Shown in pieces: positions 63,298 through 64,000 of a stretch of DNA of 64,000 nucleotides. The translations under genes were made by a program, and so were the position numbers. Origin of the DNA: Cryobacterium psychrophilum (GTDB taxonomy: Bacteria > Actinomycetota > Actinomycetes > Actinomycetales > Microbacteriaceae). Under the pieces are notes generated by a model. That model saw nothing but the letters and a program-made list of their open reading frames with translations, did not search any database and had not been told where the DNA came from. The DNA is taken from positions 3,472,001 to 3,536,000 of the forward strand of contig NZ_SODI01000001.1 in assembly GCF_004365915.1 (NCBI RefSeq), read 5' to 3'. How positions within the stretch are numbered: position 1 is the first letter of the stretch; every line of letters begins with the position of its first letter.

Positions 63298-64000
63298 AGG
63301 ACGACCTCTCCTCTCACGGAGGGATGCCAGGACAGCACGCGCTTTTCAACGATGCGGGCGGCAAGGTTGATGAGCACACCGATCATGCCGGTCGCCAGCA
63401 CGAGGGCGTACATCGAGGAGATGGCACCGCCGGACTGGGTCAGGGCGATCTGCTTGCCGAGCCCCGGCGTGCCGATGATGAGTTCGGCGGTGATGGCCAA
63501 GATCAGGGCGACGGCCGCAGCCAATCGCAGGCCGGTCATCAGGTAGGGCAGGGCGGTCGGCCAGATCACGTATCGCACCCGGGCCAGCCGGCCGAGACCG
63601 TAACTTTTGGCGGTGTCGTTGGCGACAGCATCCACATCGGCGATGCCGTAGAGCAGTTGCAGCAGCACCTGCCAGAACGAGGCATAGACCACGAGCAACA
63701 GGGTGGACTCGATGCTGGTGCCGAAGATGAGCACGGCGAGTGGAATCAGCGCGACCGAGGGAATCGGCCGCAGGAACTCGATCGTGGTGTGCGTGGCGCG
63801 GCGCAGGAACCGGCTGGAGCCGATGATGAGTCCCGCGACGATCGCGGCGACGGTGGCGATGAACAGCCCGAGCGCCCAGCTCGTCATGGTGTCGGCGACA
63901 TCGTTCCAGAACGCCACCTCGGTGACGTATTGGCCCAGGCGCAACAGTACTTCGCTCGCCGGTGGCAGGTAGCGGTCGCTGACCAGGCCGAGGCGGGGAG
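63294..64000 (-). CDS. ABC importer permease, SsuC/TauC family, partial at window edge
   Basis: The frame is open to the right edge; in-window translation includes VSDRYLPPASEVLLRLGQYV before the TTG at 63944, so the true start lies beyond 64000. Membrane helices (WALGLFIATVAAIVAGLIIG, EFLRPIPSVALIPLAVLIFG) and EAA loop DTAKSYGLGRLARVRYVIWP. Paralogue of the downstream permease; the binding protein is probably encoded to the right of the window. Confidence 0.88.
   Translation of the reverse strand, partial: PRLGLVSDRYLPPASEVLLRLGQYVTEVAFWNDVADTMTSWALGLFIATVAAIVAGLIIGSSRFLRRATHTTIEFLRPIPSVALIPLAVLIFGTSIESTLLLVVYASFWQVLLQLLYGIADVDAVANDTAKSYGLGRLARVRYVIWPTALPYLMTGLRLAAAVALILAITAELIIGTPGLGKQIALTQSGGAISSMYALVLATGMIGVLINLAARIVEKRVLSWHPSVRGEVVL

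Overview
The window reads as the chromosome of a high-GC actinobacterium, most likely a Microbacteriaceae member (Cryobacterium-like is my guess). The evidence is dense, high-GC coding with frequent GTG/TTG starts and 4-bp ATGA/GTGA gene overlaps, and the housekeeping run recO-uppS-dsbA-like-dus-dgt-dnaG. All family names come from reading the translated sequence; no database search was run.

Left part (1-25.5 kb), mostly core. A leftward operon of acetyl-CoA synthetase plus E1-alpha, E1-beta and the start of E2 of a 2-oxoacid/acetoin dehydrogenase complex; a conserved actinobacterial protein; the recO-to-dnaG block with a tiny cysteine-rich peptide gene behind a DsbA-like gene; an oligopeptide-type ABC importer (lipoprotein, two permeases, a double ATPase, an extra ATPase); tRNA-Asn; an azlC gene cut by a complete IS21-family element (36-bp terminal repeats, 5-bp target duplication) with azlD intact; peptide deformylase; a DMT-type membrane protein; a family-4 glycosyltransferase; and tRNA-Met.

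Middle (25.5-49 kb), accessory. Behind tRNA-Met lie decayed copies of the tRNA 3' end, as at an integration hotspot. Then comes an unusual group: a CHASE2 class III nucleotide cyclase, a subtilisin-like protease and a GAF protein on the opposite strand, an MFS exporter fused to a cyclic-nucleotide-binding domain, a 72-residue peptide built from four acidic DDDVEGH-type repeats translationally coupled to the exporter, a FecR-type lipoprotein and a Crp-family regulator. I propose these form one cyclic-nucleotide-linked peptide export system; it is the best candidate for an undescribed system here. It is followed by an 8.4-kb nested mobile structure: inverted IS3-family ends enclosing two complete recombinase-in-trio (RIT) elements in opposite orientation. 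Next are a decayed YhcG-type nuclease gene, dps, an FdhF/YdeP-type molybdoenzyme and a decayed nuclease-like gene.

Right part (49-64 kb), aromatic catabolism. An IclR regulator precedes P450, a two-gene PEP-synthase-like aryl phosphorylating enzyme, SDR, ferredoxin, ferredoxin reductase, HD phosphohydrolase and aldehyde dehydrogenase. This matches the cre (4-cresol) pathway of Corynebacterium glutamicum: phosphorylate the phenol, oxidise the methyl group with the P450, remove the phosphate, oxidise to the acid. Then come a broken IS110 transposase gene, a vanillate-demethylase-like vanA/vanB pair fused and damaged by deletion, and a leftward SsuBC/TauBC-type ABC importer running off the right edge.
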